Source: DATFTF01 sp963825175 | Lineage (GTDB): Bacteria > Acidobacteriota > Thermoanaerobaculia > UBA5066 > Gp7-AA6 | Assembly: GCA_963825175.1 (NCBI GenBank) | Contig: CAWGSA010000002.1 | Coordinates: 1,860,001 to 1,924,000 of the forward strand | Length of the DNA stretch: 64,000 nucleotides | Direction of reading: 5' to 3' | Shown here: positions 51,882-61,539 of the stretch, in pieces | How positions within the stretch are numbered: position 1 is the first letter of the stretch | How the letters are laid out: each line of letters starts with the position of its first letter | Program-made: the position numbers and the translations under genes | Notes under the pieces: model-generated | What the model saw: the letters and a program-made list of their open reading frames with translations, nothing else | Told to the model about the DNA's origin: nothing | Databases searched by the model: none

Positions 51882-53132
51882 CTACGCCTGTCCGTCGAGG
51901 AGCTCGCGATAGACGTCGAGGCACTTGGCGGCCGATTCGGACCACGAGAGGCGTCGGACCTCGGCCCTCCCGCCGGAGGAGAGGGCCTTCTGCAATGGCG
52001 GGAACATCAGCACCGACAGGATCTTCGAAGCGAGATCTTCCACGTCGCCCGGGTCCACCCGCAGCACGTTGCGAACCACCTCCGAGACTCCGGCCGAGCG
52101 CGAAAGGATGACCGGCGTGCCGTGCTGGAGGGCCTCCAGGGCGGTCAGGCCGAAAGGCTCCGAGACCGACGGCATGACGTAGACGTCGGCGCGGGCGTAG
52201 AGGCGCTGGAGGTCGGCCGGAGGCAGGAACCCGGTGAACAGAAAGCGGCCGGAGAGCCCGATCCGCGAGACGTGCTCGATCATCGAGGGAAGGCGGTCAC
52301 CCGATCCGGCCACGGCGAACTTCACGCTCGGAATCTCGGCGGCGACCCTTGCCGCGGCCTCCACGAAGCCGGTCGGCCCCTTCTGCCAGGTGATGCGTCC
52401 GGCGAAGAGCACAAGAGGATCTGCCTCGCCCACGGACCAGGCCCCCACGGCTTGCGGCGGGTCGATTGCGTTGTGAACCACGCGCAGGCGGTCGCGCGCA
52501 ACGCCGTAGACCCGGGAGACGAGGTCCGCGGTGTAACGGGAGACGGCGATGACGCGGTCGGCCCGCGTCAGAGCGTCGCGTTCGATCTCCACGATCAAGG
52601 GATTGGCGCCTTCTCCGGAGCGGTCGATCTCGGTGGCGTGCACGTGGAGGGCCAGAGGCCTTCCGGTCACGCGGCGGGCCTCGAGGCCGGCGAGGTAGGT
52701 CAGCCAGTCGTGAGCGTGGATCACGTCGAACCGGTGGCGGCGCGCGATCCTTCCGGCCACACCGGCGTAACGCAGCACCTCGGACACGAGGTCCGGTCCG
52801 TAAAGGCCGGCGGGGACCGTGTCCGCCGCCTCCGGTTCGGCAGCGCGCTCCTCGGCATAGAGCTCCTCGGTCACATAGGGGTGCAGCGCAGACGGCACGC
52901 GGGCAAGCCGCAACAGAGACCGCACAGGGCGGGCCGGAGCGCCGCGCCGGGCAAGCTCCCGGGCGTCGACGATCGTCAAGTGGTCCGACGTCGAGGCGAA
53001 GGGATGGCGGGGGAGCACGAGCACGATCTCCGTTCCCGCTTCCAGAAGGCCCCGGACGAGCCCCTCGCAGGCCACTCCCAGGCCGCCGCTGATGATCGGG
53101 GGAAACTCCCAGCCGAACATGAGCACCCGCAT
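51882..53132 (-). CDS. GT4 glycosyltransferase, glycogen-synthase-like
   Basis: 416-residue retaining glycosyltransferase. The N-terminus MRVLMFGWEFPPIISGGLGV is typical of glycogen-synthase-like GT4/GT5 enzymes (GGLG loop), with DVIHAHDWLTYLAGLEARR, the LVLFAGRITWQKGPTGFVEA donor-domain strand and the EPFGLTALE E-x7-E motif. Placed between a debranching enzyme and a GH57 amylase, it most likely makes alpha-1,4-glucan; the nucleotide-sugar donor cannot be told. Confidence 0.85.
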   Translation of the reverse strand: MRVLMFGWEFPPIISGGLGVACEGLVRGLLEAGTEIVLVLPRHPFASTSDHLTIVDARELARRGAPARPVRSLLRLARVPSALHPYVTEELYAEERAAEPEAADTVPAGLYGPDLVSEVLRYAGVAGRIARRHRFDVIHAHDWLTYLAGLEARRVTGRPLALHVHATEIDRSGEGANPLIVEIERDALTRADRVIAVSRYTADLVSRVYGVARDRLRVVHNAIDPPQAVGAWSVGEADPLVLFAGRITWQKGPTGFVEAAARVAAEIPSVKFAVAGSGDRLPSMIEHVSRIGLSGRFLFTGFLPPADLQRLYARADVYVMPSVSEPFGLTALEALQHGTPVILSRSAGVSEVVRNVLRVDPGDVEDLASKILSVLMFPPLQKALSSGGRAEVRRLSWSESAAKCLDVYRELLDGQA

Positions 53133-53209
53133 CGACACTCTCCGCCTTCCGTCACCGCCGCCTGTTCGTCGTCCTCGCCGATCCTTGTCCCCCCTGGACC
53201 GAGCCGGGC

Positions 53210-55186
53210 TTAACTTCGCGTGAAGAGAATCCGGGCCACCTCGGCCACGCTCCAGGCCTGCGCCAGGCATCCCCGGGGAGCGTGGGGCGGCTCTCCATCG
53301 AACATCTCGGAGATCGAGCCCAACCCCGCTTCGCGCAGGTGCGCGCGCAGGGGAGCCAGCCAGGCGTGCACGACGGCGCGCGATTCCCGGTTCTCCCCGA
53401 AGACGCGGATGTGCGCGTCGATGAAGGAGCCCATCAGCCAGGGCCATGCGGTTCCCTGGTGCGCGGCCAGATCCCGGTCTCGCTGGGTCCCTTCGCAGCT
53501 CCCGCGATAGCGGGCATCTCGCGTGTCCAGAGTGCGAAGTCCGAACGGGGTCAGGAGGCGTCGCCGGACCGTCCAATAGACCGAGCGGGCCCGGTGGGGC
53601 GGAAGCAGGTCCTCGGTCAAGGAAACCGCGAAAATCTGATTGGGTCGGACGCTCGCGTCTGGCCCATCGGCGCCGACGACGTCGTACAGGCACTCCTTCT
53701 CCGCGAACCAGAAGACGTCGTTGAAGCGGCGGGCGACGCGCCAGGCTTCCGATTCGAGCTCGCGCGCCCGCGTCGGTTCCTCGGCCAGTCGCTCCAGCCG
53801 GGCGGCAGCCTTCAGGGCGGCGTGCCAGAGGGCGTTGGCCTCCACCGGTTTTCCGTCGCGAGGCGTCACCGGCTGGCCGTCGACGACCGCGTTCATCCAC
53901 GTCAGCGGCCGGGAAGGAGAACCGCCCTCGAGCAAGCCGTCCGGAGCCACACGGATTCCGAAGCGCGTTCCTTCCCGGAAGGACGAGAGGATCGACCGCA
54001 CCGCGCCCAGCAGAGGCGCCGGCCGGCTGGCGTTGCGGCGGGCGCGGGCAAACCACTCCACCGCCAGGATGAACCACAGGGGCGCATCGATCGAATGGTA
54101 CTCGGGCTCTCCGTCCTCGCCGGCGAACTGGACGGGCAGAAGGCCGTTGCGCCTCATGGCGGCGTAGGAATTGAGGACGCGAGCAGTCGGTCCGTACCGT
54201 CCCGTGGCCAGAGCGAGCCCGGGAGCGGCGATCATGCTTTCGCGGCCCCGATCGGCGTAACTCGGATAGCCGGCGATGATCGAGGACTCCCGATAATCTC
54301 CGTCGACGAGGAATGTTTCCGCCCGCCGGGCCAGCTCGTCGAAGAGAGGATCTCCCGTCGACGGAAATCCCTCGCGCCGGCGGCGCTCCGCGTCGAGCAA
54401 GTGGGCGGGGTCGGCCAGGACCTCCTCGCGGGAAAAGAGAGCGTGGGCATCGCTTCCCGGCTCGAGAGTCCATTCCCAGGCCAGCGGGCTCCAGAGATCC
54501 TCCGTCGCTTCCAGGCCCCGATGACCGTCCTCCGGATAGTGGAAGCCTCGGGCCCACTGGGGCTCGACCGACGCGTGGGCTTCCACGCCCCGCAGATACA
54601 GTCGAGGAAGGTAGGCCACCGGCCGGACCCAGGAGACCTCTCCCCGAAGCTCGACCGTCGTTTCGAAGTCCACCGCTTCCCGCTGAAGCTCGTGGACGCT
54701 GGCGAATCGCAGCAGGGGGCGAACCCGAAGACGGATCGGCCGGGAGCCGAGGTTGGCGTAACGAACGATGGTGACCGAGCGATCCCGAACCAGGCACAAC
54801 GACCGCTCCACGGAAAAATCGGGGGTCTCGTAGGTCCATCGGGGATACGGCGCCAGGGCGAAAGAAACAAGATGGCGGTCTCCCTCCGGGAAGACGCGAT
54901 CCTCGTAGATCTGGGTGGAGATGCCCGTCTCCCGGCCCTCCACGATCACGAACTCCTCGCACCCGGCCACGAGCATCCAACGACGGCGGGGGGGAGGAAT
55001 GGCCGGGGCGTACCACCCGTGCTGGCGCCGGGTCCGGGCTCCGGCCACCGTTCCGCAGGCGAACCCCCCGAGACCATCGGTCTCCAGCCATTCGAGCGAC
55101 ATTCTGCGGCTGCGCTCTCGCAGGTCTTCCAGGCCCCACTGGAACGGCGGGGACTTGGCCGGGGCGGACTTGTCCGAAAGAGACAT
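53210..55186 (-). CDS. Glycogen debranching enzyme (amylo-alpha-1,6-glucosidase type)
   Basis: Two-domain bacterial/archaeal GDE of about 658 residues. The N-terminal GDE_N domain shows EWLETDGLGGFACGTVAGAR and RRQHGWYAPA; the C-terminal (alpha/alpha)6 domain shows VDGDYRESSIIAGYPSYADR, EYHSIDAPLWFILAVEWF, VTPRDGKPVEANALWHAALK and HQGTAWPWLMGSFIDAHIRV. The motif usually read as LTWMDA is LTWMNA here (Asn at residue 432), a change at a probable catalytic Asp. An ATG nine codons upstream (55213) is an alternative start. First gene of the minus-strand glycan operon. Confidence 0.88.
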   Translation of the reverse strand: MSLSDKSAPAKSPPFQWGLEDLRERSRRMSLEWLETDGLGGFACGTVAGARTRRQHGWYAPAIPPPRRRWMLVAGCEEFVIVEGRETGISTQIYEDRVFPEGDRHLVSFALAPYPRWTYETPDFSVERSLCLVRDRSVTIVRYANLGSRPIRLRVRPLLRFASVHELQREAVDFETTVELRGEVSWVRPVAYLPRLYLRGVEAHASVEPQWARGFHYPEDGHRGLEATEDLWSPLAWEWTLEPGSDAHALFSREEVLADPAHLLDAERRRREGFPSTGDPLFDELARRAETFLVDGDYRESSIIAGYPSYADRGRESMIAAPGLALATGRYGPTARVLNSYAAMRRNGLLPVQFAGEDGEPEYHSIDAPLWFILAVEWFARARRNASRPAPLLGAVRSILSSFREGTRFGIRVAPDGLLEGGSPSRPLTWMNAVVDGQPVTPRDGKPVEANALWHAALKAAARLERLAEEPTRARELESEAWRVARRFNDVFWFAEKECLYDVVGADGPDASVRPNQIFAVSLTEDLLPPHRARSVYWTVRRRLLTPFGLRTLDTRDARYRGSCEGTQRDRDLAAHQGTAWPWLMGSFIDAHIRVFGENRESRAVVHAWLAPLRAHLREAGLGSISEMFDGEPPHAPRGCLAQAWSVAEVARILFTRS

Positions 55187-55371
55187 CGTGCTGCAGTGGA
55201 GATTCTCTCGCATCTCGCAGCGAGCCCAAAGAACGGGCTCCGACCGTCGCGGGTCGGCTCGAGCGGCCGGGGAATCCGGCTTGGGGCGCGCCACGTAATA
55301 AGATCCGATCCGGGGGTTCGAGCCGTCCGTCGAGCTCGTCCTCGAGCCGGCCGGCGAAAGCGAGGAAGACG
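55187..55371. promoter_or_regulatory. Divergent control region between the glycogen and pentose-phosphate operons
   Basis: The 185-bp gap contains two adjacent inverted repeats: GAGCCC-AAAGAAC-GGGCTC (55222-55240) and CGACC-GTCGC-GGGTCG (55241-55256). Either could be an operator or an mRNA hairpin. I find no strong promoter boxes on either strand. GCGAGGAAG just before 55372 is the tkt ribosome binding site. Confidence 0.35.
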
Positions 55372-57381
55372 TTGAGCACCGTTGTGAAGACCCTGGATGA
55401 ACTCTGCGTCGACACGATTCGCACGCTGGCGATCGACGCGGTCCAAAAAGCGGATTCCGGCCACCCGGGCCTCCCTCTGGGGGCGGCCCCGATGGCCTAC
55501 GTGCTCTGGCAAAGGCACCTGAAACACAACCCGCGCGACCCAAAGTGGCCCGACCGGGATCGATTCGTCCTCTCGGCCGGGCATGGCTGCATGCTCCTGT
55601 ACTGCCTGCTCCATCTGACCGGCTACGACCTGACGATGGAGGACCTGAAATCGTTCCGCCAATGGGGGAGCCGTACCCCCGGCCACCCCGAGTTCGGCCT
55701 CACTCCGGGAGTCGAGGCCACCACCGGACCTCTCGGACAGGGCGCGGCCAACGCGGTCGGGATGGCCATGGCCGAGCGTCTTCTGGCGCATCGATTCAAC
55801 CGGCCGGGGCACGAGATCGTGGATCACCGAACGTTCGCGCTGGTTTCCGACGGAGACTTGATGGAAGGACTGTCGGGAGAGGCGGCCTCGCTCGCCGGCC
55901 ACCTGGGTCTTTCCAAGCTGATCTATCTCTACGACTCCAACCACGTCACCCTGGACGGCCCCGCGTCCATGACGTTCACCGAAGACGTGGGCAAGCGCTA
56001 CGACGCGTACGGCTGGAACGTGCTGCACGTGCAAAACGGGAACACCGATCTCGAGGAGATCGACCGCGCGATCGTGGCGGCGATGGGCGAGACGAGCCGG
56101 CCTTCGATCGTGATCGTGTCGACCACCCTGGGGTACGGGTCGCCGCACAAGGCCGGAACCTCCGCCGCCCACGGCAGTCCGCTGGGGAAGGAAGAGGTGG
56201 CTCTGACGAAGAAGGCGCTCGGATGGCAATGGGAAGAGCCCTTCTACGTTCCTCCGGATGCCCTCGCTCACTTGAGAGAAGCCGTCGGCCGCGGGAGGCA
56301 GGCGCAGAACGACTGGGAGGTGCGTTTCGCGGCGTACGCCAAAGAGAACCCGGAGCTGGCGGGCGAGTGGCGCCAGAGTTGGGAGCTCGCGCTTCCCGCC
56401 GGCTGGGACGCCGACCTGCCGGTGTGGAAAGCGGGCGACAAGGAGGCCACGCGCGTGGCCGGGGGCGCCGCCTTGAACGCCATCGCGTCGAGGCTCCCAT
56501 ACTTGGTCGGCGGCGACGCCGATCTCTCGGAGTCGACCAAGACGACGTTGAAGGGAGGAGGGGACTTCGACGCGGCGACGGGAGCGGGGCGCAACTTCCA
56601 CTTTGGCGTCCGCGAGCACGCCATGGCCGGAGCGGCCAACGGGATGGCGTACCACGGCGGCGTGCGGGTGTTCGTGGCGACGTTCTTCAACTTCTCCGAT
56701 TACATGCGGCCGTCCGTGCGATTGGCCGCGCTGTCCGAGCTGCCGGTGATTTTCGTGTGGACCCACGACTCGATCGGGCTGGGGGAGGACGGCCCTACGC
56801 ATCAGCCGGTCGAGCAGCTGATGGCGTTTCGGGCCATGCCGGGCATGACGATGATCCGCCCCGGAGACGCGAATGAAGCGGCCGAGGCATGGCGGGTGGC
56901 CATGAAACACAAGGACGGCCCGGTGGGGCTGGTCCTCTCCCGCCAGAAACTGCCCGTGTTCGACCGGTCGCGGTTTGCGCCGGCATCGGGCGTGGCGCGG
57001 GGGGCGTACGTGCTGGCCGAGGCGTCGGCCCCTCCGGGCCGGCTCCTCTTGATCGCCAGCGGATCGGAGCTGTCGCTCGCCGTCGACGCGCGCGAGAAGC
57101 TCGAGCAGGAAGGAGTGCCGACGCGCGTGGTGTCGATGCCGTGCTGGGAGCTCTTCGACCGTCAGCCCGAGGAGTATCGTGTGGGAGTGTTTCCGCCAGC
57201 GGTCCGCGCTCGCCTGGCCGTCGAAGCGGGCTCGTCTCTGGGCTGGAAGCGGTACGTCGGCGACGGCGGCGACTCGATCGGCCTCGCACGATTCGGGGCC
57301 TCGGCTCCGGGGGAGACGGTGATGAGGGAGCTCGGGTTCTCGGTGGAGAACGTGATCCGGCGGGCAAAGGCCCTGCTATGA
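55372..57381 (+). CDS. tkt: Transketolase
   Basis: Thiamine-diphosphate enzyme of the non-oxidative pentose phosphate pathway, 669 residues. TTG start with GAGGAAG upstream. Motifs: AVQKADSGHPGLPLGAAPMA, VLSAGHGCMLLYCLLHLTGY, the ThDP motif SDGDLMEGLSGEAASLAGHL...SNHVTLDG, and the pyrimidine domain with HDSIGLGEDGPTHQPVEQL. The stop overlaps rpiB (ATGA), starting a tightly coupled operon. Confidence 0.97.
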   Translation: MSTVVKTLDELCVDTIRTLAIDAVQKADSGHPGLPLGAAPMAYVLWQRHLKHNPRDPKWPDRDRFVLSAGHGCMLLYCLLHLTGYDLTMEDLKSFRQWGSRTPGHPEFGLTPGVEATTGPLGQGAANAVGMAMAERLLAHRFNRPGHEIVDHRTFALVSDGDLMEGLSGEAASLAGHLGLSKLIYLYDSNHVTLDGPASMTFTEDVGKRYDAYGWNVLHVQNGNTDLEEIDRAIVAAMGETSRPSIVIVSTTLGYGSPHKAGTSAAHGSPLGKEEVALTKKALGWQWEEPFYVPPDALAHLREAVGRGRQAQNDWEVRFAAYAKENPELAGEWRQSWELALPAGWDADLPVWKAGDKEATRVAGGAALNAIASRLPYLVGGDADLSESTKTTLKGGGDFDAATGAGRNFHFGVREHAMAGAANGMAYHGGVRVFVATFFNFSDYMRPSVRLAALSELPVIFVWTHDSIGLGEDGPTHQPVEQLMAFRAMPGMTMIRPGDANEAAEAWRVAMKHKDGPVGLVLSRQKLPVFDRSRFAPASGVARGAYVLAEASAPPGRLLLIASGSELSLAVDAREKLEQEGVPTRVVSMPCWELFDRQPEEYRVGVFPPAVRARLAVEAGSSLGWKRYVGDGGDSIGLARFGASAPGETVMRELGFSVENVIRRAKALL

Positions 57382-57857
57382 GGATCGCCGTGGGCTGCGA
57401 CCATGCCGGGTTTTCCCTGAAGCAGGAGCTCCTCCCGGTCCTGTCCGGTCTGGGCCACCAGATCGAGGACGTCGGCGCGTTCGACGCGCGGCCCTCGGAC
57501 TATCCGGACTTCGCCCGGCTGGTCGCGGTGGTGGTCCTCGAAGGCCGTTGCGACCGCGGCATCGTGGTCTGCGGCAGCGGAGTCGGCGCGTGCGTCGCGG
57601 CCAACAAGGTTCCCGGCATCCGGTCCGCGCTGTGCCACGACACGTTCTCCGCCCGGCAGGGGGTCGAGGACGACGACATGAACGTGATCTGCTTGGGCGC
57701 GCGCGTGATCGGCCCGGCTCTCGCTGCAGAGGTCTTGAAGGCCTTCCTCGCGGCGAAATTCTCCGGCGCCGAGCGGCATGTGCGGCGCCTCCAAAAAATC
57801 CAGGCCATCGAGCAGGAGGCCCTGCGGGGCGCCTTCTCCGAAAGGGGTGTGTCATGA
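57378..57857 (+). CDS. rpiB: Ribose-5-phosphate isomerase B
   Basis: Interconverts ribulose- and ribose-5-phosphate. The 159 residues include RIAVGCDHAGFSLKQELLPV, the catalytic Cys in IVVCGSGVGACVAANKVPGI, CHDTFSARQGVEDDDMNVIC and LGARVIG. Overlaps by ATGA with both tkt and tal. Confidence 0.95.
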   Translation: MRIAVGCDHAGFSLKQELLPVLSGLGHQIEDVGAFDARPSDYPDFARLVAVVVLEGRCDRGIVVCGSGVGACVAANKVPGIRSALCHDTFSARQGVEDDDMNVICLGARVIGPALAAEVLKAFLAAKFSGAERHVRRLQKIQAIEQEALRGAFSERGVS

Positions 57858-58993
57858 GCGAGAACCCGCTGAAGAAACTGCGCCGGCTGGGCCAGAGCGT
57901 CTGGTACGACTACATCCGCCGCGACCTCTATACGACCGACAGGCTCGAGCAGCTCATCCGCGAGGACGGCCTGGCCGGCATGACGTCCAATCCGACGATC
58001 TTTCAGAAGGCGATCGCGGAAACGGACCTGTACGACGAGGACATTCGCCGGTTCGCCCAGGGCGGCGACGACACGCCGCGGGTCTTCGAGCGGCTGGCGG
58101 TCGAGGACGTTCGCCGAGCGGCCGACGTCTTCCGTCCGGTCTACGATCAGAGCGGGGGCGACGATGGGTTCGTCTCGATCGAGGTGGGACCCCGGCTGGC
58201 CCACGACACCGGCGCGACCATCGCCGAGGCGCAGCGCCTGTGGAAGGAGTGCGGGCGCGACAACGTGATGGTGAAGATCCCGGGGACGTCGGAGGGAATT
58301 CCCGCCATCCGTGCCTGCCTGGCCGAGGGAATCAATATCAACATCACGCTTCTCTTTTCCGTCCAGCGGTACCGCGAGGTCATGGAGGCCTTCCTCGCGG
58401 CGATGGAGAAGCGCGTGGGCGCGGGCGAGCCGGTCGAGAAGATCCGATCGGTGGCCAGCTTCTTCGTCAGCCGGGTGGACACCAACGCCGACAAGAAGCT
58501 CGACGCGATCGCCAAGGACGGCTCCGCGCCGGAAGACCGGAAGAAGAGGGCGCGGGAGCTTCGCGGCAAGCTCGCCATCGCCAACGCCCGCCTGGCTTAC
58601 CGGGCGTTCGAGGAGGTCTTCGCCGGGTTTCGCTTCACGACCTTGAAGGGGAAGGGCGTGCGGCCGCAGCGGCCGCTTTGGGCTTCGACTTCCACCAAGG
58701 ACCCGGCGTACCCCGAGCTCTACTACGTGGAAGCACTCGTCGGGCCGAACACCGTGGACACCATGCCGCCGGAGACCTTCGAAGCCTACCGCCAGAAAGG
58801 GGACCCCGGCGTTCGCATCCGTGAGGACTTGGACGGCGCTCGGGGGATCTTCCGGGGACTGGCCGAAGTCGGGATCGACGAGGGTCGGATCTTCCGGGAG
58901 CTCGAGGACGAGGGCGTGCAGAAGTTCTCCGACTCCTTCGACACGTTGATGAAGGCGCTCACGGCGAAAGAGAACGCGATGAGGGTCGCCTGA
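57854..58993 (+). CDS. tal: Transaldolase (possibly the N-terminal half of a TAL-PGI fusion)
   Basis: Transfers dihydroxyacetone units in the pentose phosphate pathway. The 379 residues include SVWYDYIRRDLYTTDRLEQL, GLAGMTSNPTIFQKAIAETD, the Schiff-base Lys in NVMVKIPGTSEGIPAIRACL, NINITLLFSVQRYREVMEAF and FRFTTLKGKGVRPQRPLWAS. The length is that of the long transaldolase class. It ends ENAMRVA-stop, with the pgi frame beginning one base out of register (CTGA), so an indel may have split a bifunctional TAL-PGI gene. Confidence 0.93.
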   Translation: MSENPLKKLRRLGQSVWYDYIRRDLYTTDRLEQLIREDGLAGMTSNPTIFQKAIAETDLYDEDIRRFAQGGDDTPRVFERLAVEDVRRAADVFRPVYDQSGGDDGFVSIEVGPRLAHDTGATIAEAQRLWKECGRDNVMVKIPGTSEGIPAIRACLAEGININITLLFSVQRYREVMEAFLAAMEKRVGAGEPVEKIRSVASFFVSRVDTNADKKLDAIAKDGSAPEDRKKRARELRGKLAIANARLAYRAFEEVFAGFRFTTLKGKGVRPQRPLWASTSTKDPAYPELYYVEALVGPNTVDTMPPETFEAYRQKGDPGVRIREDLDGARGIFRGLAEVGIDEGRIFRELEDEGVQKFSDSFDTLMKALTAKENAMRVA

Positions 58994-60616
58994 AACTCGA
59001 GGCCCCTGCTTTCGAGCGCGCCATTGGGGACGCGCAGGAAAAGCTCCGCGCCGACCGCGCCGTGGAGCGCATCTGGGCGGAGGACCCGACGTTCTGGAAG
59101 TCGGAAGAGGCCCACCGGCACGTCATCCAGAACGCCCTCGGGCTGGCTCACGATCGCCGAGCGCATGGAGGAGAGCCTTCCGGATCTGATCGCGTTCGCC
59201 GATTCGGTGCGGGCCTCCGCGGACCGGGTTCTGGTCCTCGGCATGGGCGGATCGAGCCTGGCTCCCATCGTCTTCGCCGAGTCGTTCCCGCGCCGCGCGG
59301 GGTTCCCGAGGCTCGAGATCCTGGACTCGACTGACCCCGAGATGGTGGAGGCCGCCGCCGTCGGGGACATGACCCGGACGATCTTCGTCGTCTCTTCCAA
59401 GTCCGGGACCACGCTCGAGCCCAACATCTTCTTCGACTTTTTCTACGACCGGCTGGCGGCCGCGGTCGGCGACAAGGCCGGGGAACGCTTCGTGGTGGTG
59501 ACCGACCCGGGCTCGAAGCTGGAGACGCAAGCGCGAGGCCGCAGGGTGCGCCGCGTCTTTGCGGGGGACCCTCGGATCGGCGGCCGTTACTCCGCCCTTT
59601 CGAACTTCGGCATCGTCCCTGCGGCCCTGGCCGGCGTGGACGTGGCCGAGCTCCTGCGGCGCGCTCGCGGGATGGCCGCCCGGTGCCGCAAGGATCTCTC
59701 CGAGAACCCGGGGGCCCGGCTGGGTGCGGCCATGGGAGCCCTGGCGCTCTCCGGCCGAGACAAGCTGACCTTCGCCGTCGGCTCGCCGGTCGAGCGTTTT
59801 GGGATGTGGATCGAGCAATTGATCGCCGAGAGCACGGGCAAGGAGGGGAAGGGAGTCCTCCCGGTCGAGGGAGAGGCCCTCGGCCCCCCGGCTTCCTATG
59901 GCGCGGACCGGTTCTTCGCCGCGGTGTGCCGCCGGGGAGACCGCATCGAATCGGCGGTCCGGCCGCTGACGCAGGCCGGACATCCGACCGCCCGGTTCGA
60001 GATCGGGGAGCCGCTCGATCTGGGCGCCGAGATGTTTCGCTGGGAGTTCGCCACCGCGGTTGCCGGGCAGATCCTGGGGATCGATCCTTTCGACCAGCCC
60101 AACGTTCAGGAAGCGAAGGATCGCACGAGCGAAATCCTGGAAGGAAGATCGGCTGCGGAGGGCGGCGCCGCCGGAATCGATGAGCGGGCGCTCGAGGACC
60201 TACTCGCCGGATCGTTCCAGGGGACTATTTCGCGATCACCGCCTACATCCCCTCGACGCCTCAGAACGAAGAGAGCTCTGAACCGCATCCGGCTCAGAGT
60301 GCGCGACGCCAGGCGGATCGCCACGACCGTCGGGTTCGGGCCCCGTTTTCTGCATTCGACCGGACAGCTGCACAAGGGGGGGCCCGGAACCGGCGTCTTC
60401 CTCCAGATCACGGCTTCCGAATCCACCGATGTGCCGATCCCCGGAAGACCTTACACCTTCGGGCAGGTCCTCGCGGCGCAGGCGGCCGGCGACCTCGCGG
60501 CGCTTCAGTCCCGCGGCAGGAGGGCCCTGCGCGTTCATCTGTCGAGCGCGGCCTCCGGTCTGTCGGAGTTGGACGCGGCGGTCGAGAGGATTCTTCGAGG
60601 CTCGTCCCCGGCCTGA
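58990..60616 (+). pseudogene. pgi: Glucose-6-phosphate isomerase, frameshifted
   Basis: Interconverts glucose- and fructose-6-phosphate. Conserved PGI sequence spans three frames: KLEAPAFERAIGDAQEKLRA to HVIQNALG; then, after one extra base near 59143, WLTIAERMEESLPDLIAFAD, SSKSGTTLEPNIFFDFFYDR and LPVEGEALGPPASYGADRFF; then 60221-60275 (GDYFAITAYIPSTPQNEE) in a third frame; then LNRIRLRVRDARRIATTVGF and FLHSTGQLHKGGPGTGVFLQ back in frame. Correcting +1, -1, +1 gives 541 residues. No ATG serves the first part. The sequence between indels is well conserved, so error or very recent damage is likely. Confidence 0.8.
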
Positions 60617-60640
60617 GTCGGCCGCAGCAAAGGAGCGTTC

Positions 60641-61539
60641 ATGAAACTCGGTTTCGTCGGTCTGGGCAAGATGGGCGGCAACATGGTGCGGCGCTTGCTC
60701 GGCGACGGCCACCAGGTCGTGGCGTACGCGCGCAGCGCCGAGTCCGATCCGCGAGGCGGTGTCCCACGGAGCCGAAGGCGCCGCGTCCCTGGAGGAGGTC
60801 GTCGGCGAAGCTCTCGGCGCCCCGGGTCGTGTGGCTCATGATCCCGGCGGGCAAGCCGGTCGACGAGGCGATCGCGACGCTGGCCGGGCACCTGTCTGCC
60901 GGCGACGTCATCGTCGACGGCGGCAATTCGCGGTTCACCGAGTCTGCGGCCCGCGCCCGGGATCTGGCCGCGCGAGGAATCGGCTTCGTCGATTCCGGGA
61001 CGTCGGGCGGGATCTGGGGCTTGAAGAACGGCTACTGCCTGATGGTCGGTGGGGAGGAGAAGTTCGTCAAGCTCGTCGAGCCGGCGTTCCTGACCCTCGC
61101 GCCCAAGGACGGCTACGCGCACGTGGGCGGAGCCGGCGCCGGACATTACGTCAAGATGGTCCACAACGCGATCGAGTACTCGATGATGCAGGGCTACGCC
61201 GAGGGGTTCGAGCTTCTGGCCAAGAGCGACTACGACTTGAAGCTCGACCAGATCTCGAAGCTGTGGACGCACGCCTCCGTGGTGCGGTCGTGGCTGCTCG
61301 ATCTGCTGGTGCTGGCGTTCGAGCAGGATCCGAACCTGGAAGACATCAAGGGATACGTGGAGGACTCGGGGGAGGGGCGCTGGACGCTTCAGGAGGCGAT
61401 CGATCGGGCCGTGCCGATGCCGGGGCTGGCCGGCGCCCTCTTCGCCCGGTTCGCCTCCCGCCAGACCGAGTCGTTCGCGGCGAAGGTCAACGCGGCGCTG
61501 CGCAATCAGTTCGGCGGCCACGCGGTGAAGACGAAATGA
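60641..61539 (+). pseudogene. gnd: 6-phosphogluconate dehydrogenase (short form), frameshifted twice
   Basis: Oxidative decarboxylation of 6-phosphogluconate to ribulose-5-phosphate. The ATG follows AAAGGAG and gives KLGFVGLGKMGGNMVRRLLG. After an extra base near 60745 the frame continues IREAVSHGAEGAASLEEVVG, and after another near 60806 KLSAPRVVWLMIPAGKPVDE to the end. Later motifs GDVIVDGGNSRFTES, DSGTSGGIWGLKNGYCLMVG and GAGHYVKMVHNAIEYSMMQG are intact. Removing two bases gives 298 residues, the size of the short Gnd class. The stop overlaps the zwf ATG. Confidence 0.82.
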
